In this document: one piece after another, positions 52,886 to 61,728 of the stretch
Numbering within the stretch: the stretch's first letter is position 1
Layout of the letters: every line of letters starts with the position of its first letter
DNA from: JALNZU01 sp964463695
GTDB lineage: Bacteria > Bacteroidota > Bacteroidia > Bacteroidales > F082
Direction of reading: 5' to 3'
Length of the DNA stretch: 64,000 nucleotides
Assembly (NCBI GenBank): GCA_964463695.1
Contig: CAYXCZ010000009.1
Location: 54,777 to 118,776, forward strand
The notes under the pieces: generated by a model
Databases searched by the model: none
What the model was told of the DNA's origin: nothing
The model's input: the letters and a program-made list of their open reading frames with translations, nothing else
Program-made: the position numbers and the translations under genes

Positions 52886-54577
52886 ATGAATAATGAAATG
52901 CATACGGAGATGAAAGCTGAATACTATTCGCAAGCGAAATCTGGAAAGAAATTTTATACGACCTTGTTTTTTCTTGTTATAACCTTATCTGTCAGCCTGA
53001 TAAGTGTTTCCTGCACGAAAGATTTTGAAGATTTAAACACCAACCCTCAGGGATTTACTACTGCCACAAACGGTGCATTGTTCAACAATGTCATTCAATC
53101 CATTGTTCCAACAGGCAATGAGTTGTTTTATGTACAAAACGAGATTTTGTATAAGCAAACACAGCTGGCTGCACTAACAAAGGCAGCATGGGGAAACTAT
53201 ACCATTGGAACAGAAGACATTTGGTCAAATTTTTATACTACACTTCCAGAAATCAGAGAGTTAGAAACTCGTTTTGCTGCTGCTGATACCAGCGCTGAAC
53301 TAAGAAATATGCAAGCAATGCTTAAAATCGCACTTGCTGTAAAAACCTTTAAAGTGACCGATCTTTTTGGAGATATTCCATTTACCGAAGCAGGCTATGG
53401 CTTTCAAAACCTTGATCTGTTGCGGCCAAAATACGACAGTCAGCGAAGTATCTATTTACAACTACTTGATGATTTGGCATGGGCAGATGAAAACATCTCG
53501 CTTAGCGCTGTCTCATCCGAGCCTTTTACCAGTTTCGCACCTTTCGATAAGCTTTTCTCGGGCGACATGCTGAAATGGAAGAAACTGGCTAATTCACTTC
53601 GCTTGCGTCACGCACTAAGGATGGCCGAAAAAGAGCCTGAACTTGCTGGAACGATCATCCGTGACATATTGGAAAACAACAAACCACTTATTGAAGGTTA
53701 CGATTTTATCACCTCCAAACTCGAGAGTGCATGTCTTTGGCCTGCTGCATCAGGGTTTAAGCACGAGGCACTCAACTGGTCGTTTCGCGAACACAACAAC
53801 CTGCGCATGGGTTCTGTTATATGGAATCTACTTTCGGTCAATGACAGTACTGACGGTAGTGGTATCAACGACCCGCGTGCATGGATCTTTTTCGAAACCA
53901 ATAATGCAAACAAATGGAGGGCATTCCCGCAAGTTGCAAGTGCTGACACTCCACCTTCGGGAGGCATCCCATACGGCACACACCGTGATCAGGACGGCGC
54001 TTTTTCCATTAAAGGGGAAACAAATATCTACTCCCCTTTTAACTATTTTGTGGTGCGCGATGAAGATCAGATGCCCATCATTTTGATCACCGGTGCTGAG
54101 GTTCATTTCATGAAATCAGAAATATATTTCAGAGGAATTGGTATGGGTGTCGACAAAATGCAAGCTGAAATTGAGTATTTCAATGGCATTAACTCGTCAG
54201 TTGAATGGTGGCTTCAACGCGCAGCTTCTTCAAAGTTGCCCACTTCGGGTATTGAATTTCCTGAAGTAATCACTATCCCTTCGTATCTCAATGCCGCTAC
54301 GGTGCAGGGTCGGTGGGGATTTTGGAATGCGGCAACAGAAGATGAGAAGCTGGAATTCATATATGCTCAGGAATGGATCGATATGTTCAGGCAACCCGAT
54401 CAGGCTTATGCACTTGCCCGCCGCACAGCGATGACTCCAAGACTTGGTGATCCTTTGCAACATTTCAGGCTTCCTTACCCACCATCCGAAGCAGCATACA
54501 ATGCAATAAATATGCAAGAAGCCATATCCCGTCAAGGTGGCGACAGTCCTGAAATGAAAATCTGGTGGATGCCATAA
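52886..54577 (+). CDS. SusD/RagB-like substrate-binding lipoprotein
   Basis: Beginning at the ATG at 52886, just after the susC stop, the protein has 563 residues with a lipoprotein signal ending at C43 (SVSC followed by TKDFEDLNTNPQG). That 'DLNTNP' start and the GALFNNV..., FKVTDLFGDIPFTEAG and LEFIYAQEWIDMF segments place it in the SusD-like group with TPR-type helices, in the subgroup often annotated as SusD/RagB nutrient-binding. It caps the SusC barrel outside the cell. A start at 52865 overlaps susC by 14 bases and adds seven residues; later Met codons at 52898 and 52910 are also possible. The longer amino end before the hydrophobic stretch is unusual. Confidence 0.92.
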   Translation: MNNEMHTEMKAEYYSQAKSGKKFYTTLFFLVITLSVSLISVSCTKDFEDLNTNPQGFTTATNGALFNNVIQSIVPTGNELFYVQNEILYKQTQLAALTKAAWGNYTIGTEDIWSNFYTTLPEIRELETRFAAADTSAELRNMQAMLKIALAVKTFKVTDLFGDIPFTEAGYGFQNLDLLRPKYDSQRSIYLQLLDDLAWADENISLSAVSSEPFTSFAPFDKLFSGDMLKWKKLANSLRLRHALRMAEKEPELAGTIIRDILENNKPLIEGYDFITSKLESACLWPAASGFKHEALNWSFREHNNLRMGSVIWNLLSVNDSTDGSGINDPRAWIFFETNNANKWRAFPQVASADTPPSGGIPYGTHRDQDGAFSIKGETNIYSPFNYFVVRDEDQMPIILITGAEVHFMKSEIYFRGIGMGVDKMQAEIEYFNGINSSVEWWLQRAASSKLPTSGIEFPEVITIPSYLNAATVQGRWGFWNAATEDEKLEFIYAQEWIDMFRQPDQAYALARRTAMTPRLGDPLQHFRLPYPPSEAAYNAINMQEAISRQGGDSPEMKIWWMP

Positions 54578-54636
54578 AATCATAACAAATTGTAAATGAA
54601 CAAAATACTTATCATTAACCTAATACCTTTCATCCT

Positions 54637-57138
54637 ATGAGAAAAATTTATTTCTACCTTTTTGTTTTACTGACACTTGGTTTTGCTCAGCTGCCCACCG
54701 CGTTGCAGGCACAAACCAATCAGTACCTCCATTTCGACAAAGTGGACGATTATGTAATTCTCAACAGCGCCTCCCAGTATTTTACAGGAACGAGTCAGGT
54801 TTCCATTACCGGCTGGTTTTACTGCGATGCACTTGCTTATGGCCAAGGCTATATGGGATTCAGGGTTGGTTCGGGAAATGCCGAATTCTACCTGATTCAG
54901 CTTAATAACGGCGTTTTGGAATGCCGGTTAAAAACAACGACGGGCCTGCATGAATATGTGTCACCGGCTAACACCGTCATTCCACAAGTGTGGCAACACA
55001 TTGCCTGGATTTATGACGGCAGTTCCGTTAAGCTATATGTAAATGGCACATTGAAAGGCAGTTCGGCTGCTTCAGGGGTATTTCAGGGAGACGCGGTTCC
55101 TTTCGCCATTGGCAAAAGTAATTTAGGCGGCTTCAATTTTGTTTACGGAGGTCGTGCAGATGAAGTAACAGCATGGAACAAAGCACTTTCTCAGGCCGAG
55201 ATACAGGCTATGATGGCTGACGAGCTCACCGGAACTGAAGAAAATCTTCAATTGTACTACAAGTTTAATCAGGGAGTACCCGGAGGCGACAACACTTCCA
55301 TAACACATCTTACCAACGAAGTGGGTGGCTCTGATCGCAATGCAGAATTAATGAATTTCGCCCTTACTGGTGAAACCTCCAATTTCAATGGCACACTCAA
55401 CACAAGTTACCAGGCTATTTCATTTCCACAGATCGCCAACAGACTTGTCTCAGCTCCTGCCTTTACCATTGAAGCTACAGCGACATCAGGATTACCAGTG
55501 AGTTTTGAGGTGCTTTCAGGACCTGCAACTGTAAGTGGCAACCTTGTCACCCTGACAGGTCAAGCCGGAGAAGTTACCATTAAAGCCACACAAGCTGGCG
55601 ACAGTCAATTTGATCCTGCTGTTCCTGTAATCAATAGTTTTATGGCACTTGATCCTGCAACCCATGTCCCTGACATCATTGTAAGAAATCCACTTGCCGG
55701 TAATGTGTACATTCCTGTTCTGAATGCAATTCAACTTGCAGCAGTTGCGACCATCGACTATCCTGAATTGTTTAGCGTGGCGGGTGTAAGGTTCGAAGCC
55801 GGTAACCAGATAATTTATGCCAACGATTTGTATGCTAACAGTCATTACACAGCATGGTGGACACCTCCATCCTATGGTTCGCATACCATTACTGTTGTTT
55901 CAACAAATAATTTCGGATCATCCTCAACACAAAATATTACCATCAATGTTACTGCAAATGTGGCAGATATGACAGTTGTTGCAGCCGACAATGTTTGGCT
56001 GAGCCCTTCAAATTTTACTCAAACAGTAGAAGCTGACCTTCCCTCCTATCTTGGTGCCTATGATCAGATTACGGCAACGCTTACTGTAAGTTGTCCAACA
56101 GGAGGTTGTGGAGAATGGGACCGTGTTGCAAGTGTTGAAGCCATGGGAATTGAAGGCCGGTGGTTCGAAATTATCCGTTACATAACACCATACGGAGTAC
56201 CTTGTTCCCATACCATAGACCTTACTGATTATATGTCAATTTTACAAGGGAAAGTGAAATTCCGCTTCAACTGCATGACGCTGGATAACGGATTTGTTTA
56301 TAAACTAACGCTGAATTACAACGAAGGAAGTCCTGCACATCTTTACAGTTCCATGTATGAAATTTGGCACGAAATTTATCCATTTGGCGATTATGCCAAC
56401 CTGCAACCCGTTGAAGATGTTACATTTGAATTTCCTGACAATGCGGTGGCTTCAAAATTGAAACTTGTTTCGACCGGCCATGGATGGGGAACTTTAAATA
56501 CAGGTAATGCAGCTGAGTTTTACAACGCTACACATCATATCATGGTGAATGGTGCTCAGACCTTTGATCAGGTGAATTGGAAAACCTGCAACCCCAATCC
56601 GGATGCTTGTCAACCACAAAACGGAACATGGTTTTATAACCGTGCCGGATGGTGCCCGGGTTCCATCGCTCCATGGTTCGATTTCAATATGAACCCCTAT
56701 GTGAACAACAACCTGACTCTGGGATATAAATTTGCTGAAAACTATGTGGACCTTTGTCATCCCAACCATCCTGATTGTGTGACCGGAGTGACCTGCACCG
56801 ACTGCAACGACGGTTTCAACCCAACATTAGATGTTGCTGCCAACCTCGTTGTTTACTCAGCCAATCCTATTGTTGGAATCGATAAAAACTACCGATGGGC
56901 CGATATCTCGGTATCACCAAACCCCACCACAGGAATACTTAACGTGAAGTACAGCGGTTACGAACCATTTGCCGGGGCTAACGTAAAGCTTTACGACCTG
57001 AAAGGCAACACAGTATGGCAGATGCGCTGGATCTCAGGCGACAAACAAACTGACCTGAGCTACCTGCCTAAGGGAATTTATGTGATGACGATTGAAGCAG
57101 GAACGAAAAAAGAAGTGAAGAAAATTGTTCTTCAGTAA
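54637..57138 (+). CDS. Secreted PNGase F-like protein with LamG domain, T9SS type A
   Basis: The 833-residue protein has a signal peptide (about 1-25, ending LQAQ), a LamG/concanavalin-like domain (about 28-205), two Ig-like segments (about 255-340 and 345-440), a PNGase F-like double beta-sandwich (about 445-735) and a T9SS type A domain (about 755-833; SPNPTTGIL, LPKGIYVMTIE, KKIVLQ). The PNGase part shows CPTGGCGEWDR with D495 and, later, NAAEFYNATHH with E627; these align by motif with D60 and E206 of PNGase F (from memory), and WFYNRAGWCPG is also conserved. It may release N-glycans from external glycoproteins. It lies 60 bases after susD, with no promoter in the gap and a terminator downstream. 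Confidence 0.86.
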   Translation: MRKIYFYLFVLLTLGFAQLPTALQAQTNQYLHFDKVDDYVILNSASQYFTGTSQVSITGWFYCDALAYGQGYMGFRVGSGNAEFYLIQLNNGVLECRLKTTTGLHEYVSPANTVIPQVWQHIAWIYDGSSVKLYVNGTLKGSSAASGVFQGDAVPFAIGKSNLGGFNFVYGGRADEVTAWNKALSQAEIQAMMADELTGTEENLQLYYKFNQGVPGGDNTSITHLTNEVGGSDRNAELMNFALTGETSNFNGTLNTSYQAISFPQIANRLVSAPAFTIEATATSGLPVSFEVLSGPATVSGNLVTLTGQAGEVTIKATQAGDSQFDPAVPVINSFMALDPATHVPDIIVRNPLAGNVYIPVLNAIQLAAVATIDYPELFSVAGVRFEAGNQIIYANDLYANSHYTAWWTPPSYGSHTITVVSTNNFGSSSTQNITINVTANVADMTVVAADNVWLSPSNFTQTVEADLPSYLGAYDQITATLTVSCPTGGCGEWDRVASVEAMGIEGRWFEIIRYITPYGVPCSHTIDLTDYMSILQGKVKFRFNCMTLDNGFVYKLTLNYNEGSPAHLYSSMYEIWHEIYPFGDYANLQPVEDVTFEFPDNAVASKLKLVSTGHGWGTLNTGNAAEFYNATHHIMVNGAQTFDQVNWKTCNPNPDACQPQNGTWFYNRAGWCPGSIAPWFDFNMNPYVNNNLTLGYKFAENYVDLCHPNHPDCVTGVTCTDCNDGFNPTLDVAANLVVYSANPIVGIDKNYRWADISVSPNPTTGILNVKYSGYEPFAGANVKLYDLKGNTVWQMRWISGDKQTDLSYLPKGIYVMTIEAGTKKEVKKIVLQ

Positions 57139-57211
57139 GATCTGCATCTATAAACCCATCTAGAATCAAACAATAAAGTAATTAGATTCAGATAGTTCAT
57201 TAAACATATAA

Positions 57212-57249
57212 AACAGGTCTTTTCAAAAAATGGAAAAGGCCTGTTTTTT
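57212..57249 (+). terminator. Terminator after the PNGase-like gene
   Basis: AACAGGTCTTTTC (57212-57224) pairs with GAAAAGGCCTGTT (57233-57245), with one G-U pair and an eight-base loop, followed by TTTT. Confidence 0.75.
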
Positions 57250-57462
57250 GGTTATTGAGGGAAATATGTGTCTTTGCATACAGAACAACTGATGAAAGCC
57301 AGGTGCAAGTCGGCATTTCGAAGCTTATGCATTCGATAAATCATACTAACTATTGAAGATAAACCACTTTAATTTTTCATTACGTACCCGCTTGCATTTA
57401 GCCTTTGTTTTACCCAATGACTGCGCACTACAAAAACTTCACACTTCACCAAATTATTTCCT
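57250..57462. other. Intergenic region before the Fic gene
   Basis: No ORF, RNA gene or promoter could be supported in these 213 bases; together with the terminator and the dyads they make up the 402-base gap between genes. Confidence 0.4.
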
Positions 57463-57524
57463 TGCGGTGAAAAAATAAGTTTATCACCGCACATTTGCGG
57501 TAAATAACTTGTATATTTACCGCA
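57463..57524. promoter_or_regulatory. Two inverted repeats upstream of the Fic gene
   Basis: Dyad 1 is TGCGGTGA (57463-57470) with TCACCGCA (57484-57491). Dyad 2 is TGCGGTAAATA (57496-57506) with TATTTACCGCA (57514-57524), an 11-base perfect match with a seven-base centre. They share the TGCGGT core, end 17 bases before the ATG and could be operators for the protein's own C-terminal winged helix. Confidence 0.65.
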
Positions 57525-57540
57525 CAAAAATATTTAGGTA

Positions 57541-58647
57541 ATGGCAAAATACATTTACGAGCATCAAAACTGGACAGATTTTTCGTGGCAGGACAAAGCC
57601 ATAAATGCCGTATTTGGCGAGGTGCGGCTTATGCAAGGTAAAATAATAGGACAAATGAACGCTTTGGGCTTTTTTGCAAAAGAAGAAGCTGCGCTAACTA
57701 CATTAACCTTAGACATAGTAAAATCGTCAGAAATTGAAGGCGAATTACTCAACTATGAGCAGGTCCGTTCGTCCATTGCAAGACGCTTGGGTATAAGCAC
57801 CGCAGGACTTGTACCGAGCAGCCGCCACATTGAAGGCGTTGTAGAGATGATGTTGGATGCCACTCAACGATACACTTTACCATTAACCGAAAAACGTTTG
57901 TTTGGCTGGCATGCAGCACTTTTTCCCACTGGATACAGTGGACCATACTTAATAGAAACAGGACGATACCGGACTGGTCAAATGCAAGTTGTTTCGGGCG
58001 CTATGGGCAAAGAAAAAGTCCATTACGAAGCCGTGAAGCCCGAATTTGTAAAAACGGAAATGGACAAGTTTTTGAATTGGTTCAACAACGAAAATCAACT
58101 CGACCCTGTTCTGAAAGCCGCTATAGCACACTTTTGGTTTATCATCATTCACCCCTTTGATGATGGAAACGGCAGAATTGTAAGAGCCATATCCGATATG
58201 TTACTAGCCAGATCCGAAGGCAGTAGTGAACGTTTTTACAGTATGTCTGGCCAAATAATGACCGAAAGCAAACGCTATTATGAAGTATTGCAAAAAGTGC
58301 AGCATAGTTCAGGCGACATTACCGAATGGATTGACTGGTTTTTGCATTGTCTCAAAAATGCGATGCACTCCACCGAAAACACCACACAGAAAATATTGCG
58401 TAAGGCTGAGTTTTGGAAGTTACATGAACACACACCCATTAACCAACGCCAACGCCTCATGCTTAACAAACTCTTTGACGATTTTGAAGGAAAGCTACAA
58501 ACCTCAAAATGGGCTAAAATTGTTAAAACCTCAACCGACACAGCCTTACGGGACATTAAAGATTTGGTAGAAAAAGGCATCTTGAAACAAAGTAAAGAAG
58601 GTGGACGAAACGCAAACTACGATTTAGCAGACTTTAATTTAGAATAA
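57541..58647 (+). CDS. Fic family protein (AMPylase type) with C-terminal winged helix
   Basis: The 368-residue protein has an N-terminal DUF4172-like helical domain (about 1-90), a Fic core and a C-terminal winged-helix domain (about 300-368; STDTALRDIKDLVEKGILKQ). The catalytic loop is HPFDDGNGR (204-212). The inhibitory helix motif (S/T)xxxE(G/N) is present as S62-S-E-I-E66-G67, so this is a class II Fic protein whose N-terminal helix should keep it auto-inhibited. Fic enzymes transfer AMP from ATP to hydroxyl side chains of target proteins; some reverse it. No antitoxin gene is adjacent, in line with the built-in inhibitor. Inverted repeats upstream and half-sites downstream may be bound by the winged helix. 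Target is unknown. Confidence 0.92.
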   Translation: MAKYIYEHQNWTDFSWQDKAINAVFGEVRLMQGKIIGQMNALGFFAKEEAALTTLTLDIVKSSEIEGELLNYEQVRSSIARRLGISTAGLVPSSRHIEGVVEMMLDATQRYTLPLTEKRLFGWHAALFPTGYSGPYLIETGRYRTGQMQVVSGAMGKEKVHYEAVKPEFVKTEMDKFLNWFNNENQLDPVLKAAIAHFWFIIIHPFDDGNGRIVRAISDMLLARSEGSSERFYSMSGQIMTESKRYYEVLQKVQHSSGDITEWIDWFLHCLKNAMHSTENTTQKILRKAEFWKLHEHTPINQRQRLMLNKLFDDFEGKLQTSKWAKIVKTSTDTALRDIKDLVEKGILKQSKEGGRNANYDLADFNLE

Positions 58648-58988
58648 CCATTTGTGTAATCGGTAAATAAAAATTGCGCAGTTTTCGGTAAATAAGATTG
58701 CATAAAATGGGTACAATGGGTACTATGTTGCCTCAGGAAAGGAATTTCATATTTCGTTGATAATGATATCATTAAATTTAAGGAATTAACTTTATTTTTC
58801 GATGAAATGATTTGCCAAGACATGTCAGAATAGCTATTTTCATCCATTGAATAAGCAATTAAAATGCATCTCCAAAAAATAAATGTGCTCTACAATGCAT
58901 TATTGGATTCAGATTGGTTTCCGACAATTTTTAGGGCTTTTTTTTAGTTTTACCTCTTTGAAATAGCCCCTTTTGATCCTGCCTGGCC
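58648..58988. other. Intergenic region between Fic and CrtA-like genes
   Basis: These 341 bases hold two direct copies of CGGTAAATAA (listed separately) and, at about 58705-58726, a short direct repeat of ATGGGTAC. No ORF, RNA gene or clear terminator was supported. Confidence 0.45.
58661..58695 (+). repeat. Two direct CGGTAAATAA copies after the Fic gene
   Basis: CGGTAAATAA occurs at 58661-58670 and 58686-58695. The same ten bases are found upstream of the gene at 57498-57507 within dyad 2. The Fic gene is therefore bracketed by related half-sites. Confidence 0.6.
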
Positions 58989-59702
58989 TTAGCTGCTGTG
59001 CTGCTTGTTCAACATTTCCTGCACCATATTGATACCGTTCCAGGTACCAATAGCTTTTAAAGGTCTGAATCGGGTAAACATCTGTTCGGAGAAACCATCC
59101 AATTCGCGGGTACGTTTGATAGCTTGACCGTGGAAGGTCTGGTAGGCAAATGATTCCAAATCGGCAACGCTTTCCCACACCGTAAACGTTGCCTGCTCAA
59201 GGAATGGTATTTCTCCCACACCTTTTGAAAAAATCAGGCCGTTGTAGTTTTCATGCTCAAAACTGACGCGCGGGGTCATTTTCCAGAAAGGAATTACGAA
59301 GCCCAACTTGAGCGTTGCTCTTGTAAGTGCGGCAACTGCCTGCAATGGTTTATCGGATGAGCTGATGTCCCAGGCTCCGAATCCCGACCACGAACCTTTG
59401 GAGCGCACGGGTGAAAGAAAAATGGTATATAGTTCCTTGCTATGCGCTTCAAAACTATTGAAAAGCTGGCTTTTCAGGAAAGCTTCTGCATCCTGTTCAG
59501 ATTCCCAAACCACTAATAGCCCATAAACACTAAAATCAGGATAAAGGCTGTAACCGGAACCACCCCCAGTACCTAAAGGTTTAAAAAAGATGACACCTTT
59601 TTGCTTGCGCATTGGCGCACGCACTTCATGCATCATTTTCATACCCCATATGCAGTTTGAAAAACCTTCGTATCGAAAAAATGAAATGGTAGTAGTTTGC
59701 AT
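58989..59702 (-). CDS. Spheroidene monooxygenase (CrtA)-like protein
   Basis: The 237-residue cytosolic protein resembles CrtA, the O2-dependent haem enzyme that adds keto groups to acyclic carotenoids. Recognised segments are SFFRYEGFSNCIWGMKMM (about 7-24), KPLGTGGGSGYS (about 41-52), LFLSP-type IFLSPVRSKGSWSG (about 94-107), VAALTRATLKLGF (about 121-133) and the C-terminal ARF/TRFRP...GTWNG pattern. No other carotenoid gene lies in the window, so the substrate is uncertain; it may instead be a general member of the dimeric alpha/beta-barrel group. It lies downstream of pcm on the same strand with a 200-base gap. Confidence 0.78.
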   Translation of the reverse strand: MQTTTISFFRYEGFSNCIWGMKMMHEVRAPMRKQKGVIFFKPLGTGGGSGYSLYPDFSVYGLLVVWESEQDAEAFLKSQLFNSFEAHSKELYTIFLSPVRSKGSWSGFGAWDISSSDKPLQAVAALTRATLKLGFVIPFWKMTPRVSFEHENYNGLIFSKGVGEIPFLEQATFTVWESVADLESFAYQTFHGQAIKRTRELDGFSEQMFTRFRPLKAIGTWNGINMVQEMLNKQHSS

Positions 59703-59903
59703 ATTAAAACCTCATAACCTATTACATCTGAGCACTGTTTTTGTTCATTTTATGACAATTTCTTTGAATGTTGCAATCGGCTTATTGCACATTAAGAATC
59801 CACAATAGGATGATGCATGAGGACAAAAAAAAACTTACATTTTTCGAGAATCAAAACTCCGTGTAACGCTGTTGAAAAAAATATCAGCTTAACAATTTAA
59901 ATC

Positions 59904-60551
59904 TCAATCATTCCCCAAATCGCCCAGCATGGGGACAAACCGAAATACACCAAATTCTTCTTTGGTGTAGCTACCGTTGGCTTGTTTGGTCAGTCTTAGC
60001 ATAGTTTGCTCTTCGCCTTCCCCATGAGGAATGACCATATAACCACCCGTTTTGAGTTGACTGATCAGCGCTGCAGGTATTTCAGGTGCCGCTGCAGTTA
60101 TCAATACGCGGTCGAAAGGGGCAAACTTGGGTAGTCCTTCATAGCCATCACCCAAAAAAAGCTGTGGTTTCCAGGTCACCGTTTCCATGAAAGCCTTTGT
60201 TTTAATATAAAGTTTACGCTGCCGTTCGATACTAAAAACTTTAACCCCAAGCTCAGTGAGTACGCATGCCTGGTAACCCGAACCCGTTCCCACTTCCAGC
60301 ACTTTGTGGCCTCGTTGAACATCAAGGAGCATAGTTTGAAAAGCTACGGTATAAGGCTGTGAAATCGTTTGCCCTGAGCCTATCGGGAAAGGTTTGTCCT
60401 GATATGCAAACTCAAGAAAGGAAGAATCCATAAAGAAATGGCGGGGAATAGCTTCGATAGCTGCTAATATTTTGCTGTCAGTAATACCCTTTTCCCTTAT
60501 GGTATCCACCAGTTTTTTTCGTAAGCCCTTATGCCTGAATGTGTCCTGCAT
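59904..60551 (-). CDS. pcm: Protein-L-isoaspartate O-methyltransferase
   Basis: The 215-residue enzyme uses S-adenosylmethionine to methylate isoaspartyl residues in damaged proteins, starting their repair. The family motifs are clear: IPRHFFMD (about 31-38), PIGSGQTISQPYTVA (about 55-69), VLEVGTGSGYQACVL (about 81-95), FSIERQRKL (about 102-110), and LGDGYEGLPKFAPFDRVLITAAAPEIP in part (about 128-155). Length is normal. It is divergent from the Gfo/Idh gene; the 113-base gap holds a plus-strand -7 box but no clear minus-strand one. Confidence 0.95.
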   Translation of the reverse strand: MQDTFRHKGLRKKLVDTIREKGITDSKILAAIEAIPRHFFMDSSFLEFAYQDKPFPIGSGQTISQPYTVAFQTMLLDVQRGHKVLEVGTGSGYQACVLTELGVKVFSIERQRKLYIKTKAFMETVTWKPQLFLGDGYEGLPKFAPFDRVLITAAAPEIPAALISQLKTGGYMVIPHGEGEEQTMLRLTKQANGSYTKEEFGVFRFVPMLGDLGND

Positions 60552-60641
60552 TGAAAATAATCAAAATAGTTGAAATTTATTTGGAGCAATTCTAAATTCG
60601 CCGGTTGCGAAGTTAACAATATCCCTAAAAACAAAAAGTGA

Positions 60642-60649
60642 TACCTTTG
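60642..60649 (+). promoter_or_regulatory. -7 element TACCTTTG that fixes a start
   Basis: A TAnnTTTG match lies 15 bases ahead of the ATG at 60665 but after a possible upstream GTG at 60638. This favours 60665 as the real start. Confidence 0.5.
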
Positions 60650-60664
60650 CAAAAAGTACATCTA

Positions 60665-61657
60665 ATGTTAAAAATCGGTGTTTTAGGTGCCGGGCACCTC
60701 GGAAAGATCCACATACGCTGCATTCAGCAAATTACTGACTATGAACTGATAGGATTTTACGATCCCGATCCGGCCACCGTTCAAAAAGTTGAAAAAGAAT
60801 TTGGAATAACACCTTTCAGCAGTATCGCTGCACTTGTTGATGCGGTTGATGTTGTTGATATTGTAACACCTACCATAGCGCATTTCGAATGTGCTTCAGA
60901 AGCGTTGCACAAAAAGAGACATGTCTTCATCGAAAAGCCTATTGTAACCACACCGCAGGAGGCCCGTGAACTAATACAGCTCGCTGCTGATGCAGGTGTT
61001 AAGGTTCAGGTTGGACATGTGGAGCGTTTTAATCCAGCTTTCATTGCGGCCAAAGATGCTATTCATCAGCCCATGTTTATCGAGACACACCGGCTTGCAC
61101 AATTTAATCCCCGCGGAACGGATGTGCCTGTGGTTCTTGATCTTATGGTGCATGATATTGATATTTTGCTTAGTGTTGTTGATTCCGAGATAAGTGAAAT
61201 AAGTGCCAGTGGAGTAGCTGTTGTGAGCGAAACTCCCGACATTACCAACGCCAGAATTGCGTTTAAGAACGGGTGCGTGGCCAATCTTACAGCCAGCCGT
61301 ATTTCGTTAAAAAATATGCGCAAGACACGTTTCTTTCAAAAAGATGCTTACATCAGTGTAGATTTTCTTGATAAAACCACCGATATCGTTCGCATGAGCA
61401 CCATCGAAACCGAGCCTTCCGACCCAATGGCGATGGTAATTGATCTGGGAAATGGTAAAGGGATGCGACAAATATATTTCGAACGACCTGTTGTTCAACC
61501 CACCAATGCAATTAAGGCAGAACTTGAAAGTTTCTATGAGGCTATTGTCAACAATAAATCGCCCATGGTAACGATTGAAGATGGTTACAAAGTGTTATTG
61601 GTAGCCTATCAGATTCTTGAGAAACTGAATCAATCGACAGGAAAAATTCTGTCTTAA
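60665..61657 (+). CDS. Gfo/Idh/MocA family oxidoreductase
   Basis: The 330-residue NAD(P)-dependent enzyme begins MLKIGVLGAGHLGKIH, a Rossmann GxGxxG-type motif at residues 7-12, and has the family's EKP motif in FIEKPIVTT (about 87-95) and QVGHVERFNPAF (about 118-129). The C-terminal domain is the usual beta-sheet (about 130-320). Members oxidise or reduce sugars, often sugar nucleotides; the VGHVERFNP variant is common in UDP-sugar 3-dehydrogenase-like members. The sugar transferase a kilobase downstream fits a role in surface glycan synthesis, but substrate is unproven. The longer frame from GTG 60638 would begin upstream of the -7 box and is rejected. Confidence 0.9.
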   Translation: MLKIGVLGAGHLGKIHIRCIQQITDYELIGFYDPDPATVQKVEKEFGITPFSSIAALVDAVDVVDIVTPTIAHFECASEALHKKRHVFIEKPIVTTPQEARELIQLAADAGVKVQVGHVERFNPAFIAAKDAIHQPMFIETHRLAQFNPRGTDVPVVLDLMVHDIDILLSVVDSEISEISASGVAVVSETPDITNARIAFKNGCVANLTASRISLKNMRKTRFFQKDAYISVDFLDKTTDIVRMSTIETEPSDPMAMVIDLGNGKGMRQIYFERPVVQPTNAIKAELESFYEAIVNNKSPMVTIEDGYKVLLVAYQILEKLNQSTGKILS

Positions 61658-61728
61658 AAAATCTCTCTCACGAACAATATTCACTAGTGTTCAGCCGTTG
61701 TATCAAAACCAAAGATCAAAACGGAACT

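Noticed and set aside
53643..54086. 147-codon frame inside susD
   Set aside because: Overlaps the SusD coding frame fully and has no domain or start signal.
60638..60664. GTG start at 60638 for the Gfo/Idh gene
   Set aside because: The -7 element at 60642-60649 lies downstream of it, and the Rossmann motif begins right after the ATG at 60665.
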